A stretch of DNA of 11,506 nt, from positions 1-11,506 of the forward strand of contig DAOTZV010000050.1 in the NCBI GenBank assembly GCA_034434235.1, read 5' to 3'. This document shows, piece after piece, positions 11,187-11,506 of the stretch; position 1 is the first letter of the stretch; every line of letters starts with the position of its first letter. Source of the stretch: CAKZKT01 sp034434235 (lineage in GTDB: Bacteria; Chloroflexota; Anaerolineae; CG2-30-64-16). Under the pieces are notes generated by a model. It did no database searches. It saw nothing but the letters and a program-made list of their open reading frames with translations, and had not been told where the DNA came from. A program made the position numbers and the translations under genes.

Positions 11187-11506
11187 GTGAGCGAAGAGAA
11201 GTTGCGGCTGACCCAGATGTCGGCCGCGGCTGGCTGAGCGGCCAAACGGGCCCCCGCGGCCCTGGCGCAGGTGCTGCGCCCCTTGCAAGCGCTGTTCCGC
11301 GCGGCGGACTTCCCCGACCTGCTGGTGGGGCTGGAGAAGGCCGACGACGCGGCCGTCTACCGCCTGACGCCCGAGCTGGCGGTGATCCACACGCTGGACT
11401 TCTTCACGCCCATCGTGGACGACCCGTACCAGTACGGCGCCATCGCGGCCGCCAACGCGCTGAGCGACGTCTACGCCATGGGCGGCGAGGTGCTGCTGGC
11501 GCTGAA
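11187..11506 (+). CDS. selD: Selenophosphate synthetase SelD containing selenocysteine (in-frame TGA), 3' end cut by window edge
   Basis: SelD makes selenophosphate from selenide and ATP, the selenium donor for selenocysteine. From GTG 11187 the frame reads SEEKLRLTQMSAAAG, TGA (codon 17), AAKRAP and onward to base 11506 (106 codons, unfinished). It aligns residue for residue with the start of E. coli SelD, where codon 17 is the catalytic Cys and Lys20 is essential; Lys20 is conserved here. Further SelD hallmarks are E50-K-A-D53-D54-A-A-V, TLDFFTPIVDDPYQYG (69-84) and AAANALSDVYAMGG (87-100). Coding continues at full quality past the TGA, so the TGA is selenocysteine, not a stop. GAAGAGG at 11173-11179 supports the GTG start. 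It is the third gene of a yedE-tusA-like-selD operon. Confidence 0.97.
11235..11237 (+). other. TGA codon read as selenocysteine (Sec17 of SelD)
   Basis: The codon falls exactly at the active-site Cys17 position of SelD, between G16 and A18-A19-K20. This gives the G-U-A-A-K pattern known from Sec-containing SelD proteins. No other start could produce an intact SelD beyond it. Confidence 0.95.
11238..11280 (+). promoter_or_regulatory. Candidate bacterial SECIS element of selD
   Basis: GGCGCAG (11264-11270) and CTGCGCC (11274-11280) form a perfect 7-bp stem with apical loop GTG (11271-11273). The loop starts 34 nt after the TGA, inside the usual 16-37 nt window and with the expected early G. 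A shorter stem near the TGA (GGCC 11240-11243 with GGCC 11249-11252) is an alternative. A longer-range stem (11222-11229 with 11254-11261) encloses the TGA. Confidence 0.65.

Noticed and set aside
11181..11390. Minus-strand ORF covering the start of selD
   Set aside because: The plus strand carries unmistakable SelD sequence on both sides of the selenocysteine codon.

Overview
This is a GC-rich bacterial window carrying three functional blocks. A Chloroflexota (Anaerolineae-like) origin is my best guess. It rests on the solute-binding lipoprotein, which has a Tat-type signal, a long (VEK)n stalk and a TPTPTP spacer, a style I associate with that phylum. No rRNA or tRNA is visible to confirm it.

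Block 1 (1-5765, minus strand) is a sugar or sugar-acid uptake and catabolism operon. It is read from a promoter near 5832-5860 as solute-binding lipoprotein, then a fused two-in-one ABC permease (MalF-like and MalG-like halves in one 642-residue chain), then a glucarate dehydratase-like enolase. After a repeat-filled gap comes a 7-bladed beta-propeller lactonase that runs off the left edge. Lactonase plus dehydratase suggests uronate/aldarate degradation. No transport ATPase is present.

Block 2 (5901-7550, plus strand) is divergent from block 1 and starts at a near-perfect sigma-70 promoter overlapped by a palindrome. It encodes a MarR-type regulator with an added four-cysteine C-terminal domain, a glutaredoxin-like protein with CDDT in place of CxxC, and a protoglobin. 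The protoglobin keeps all the heme-pocket residues I recall from Methanosarcina acetivorans protoglobin, at the same numbers. Together they look like a redox- or gas-responsive (O2, NO, reactive species) module. A 267-bp gap follows with several hairpins, a possible gene remnant on the minus strand, and a promoter with an operator-like palindrome. Next is a 534-residue FAD-dependent oxidoreductase of unknown substrate (7818-9422).

Block 3 (9499-11506, plus strand) is a selenium operon: a YedE-type selenium/sulfur membrane transporter, a TusA/SirA-like CPxP protein, and selD (selenophosphate synthetase, running off the right edge). selD starts at GTG 11187 and has an in-frame TGA at codon 17, exactly where E. 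coli SelD has Cys17. It is therefore a selenocysteine-containing SelD, and ordinary ORF calling would break it. A stem-loop with a GTG apical loop follows at a distance suitable for a bacterial SECIS. The operon has a roughly 250-nt leader with a perfect Shine-Dalgarno and an 8-codon ORF that ends in TGA. A SECIS-like hairpin follows that TGA, and a second stem could hide the yedE ribosome-binding site. This is a candidate, undescribed selenium-responsive recoding leader.

Two 33-bp hairpins in separate operons (4233-4265 and 10905-10937) belong to one family and differ by compensatory base changes.
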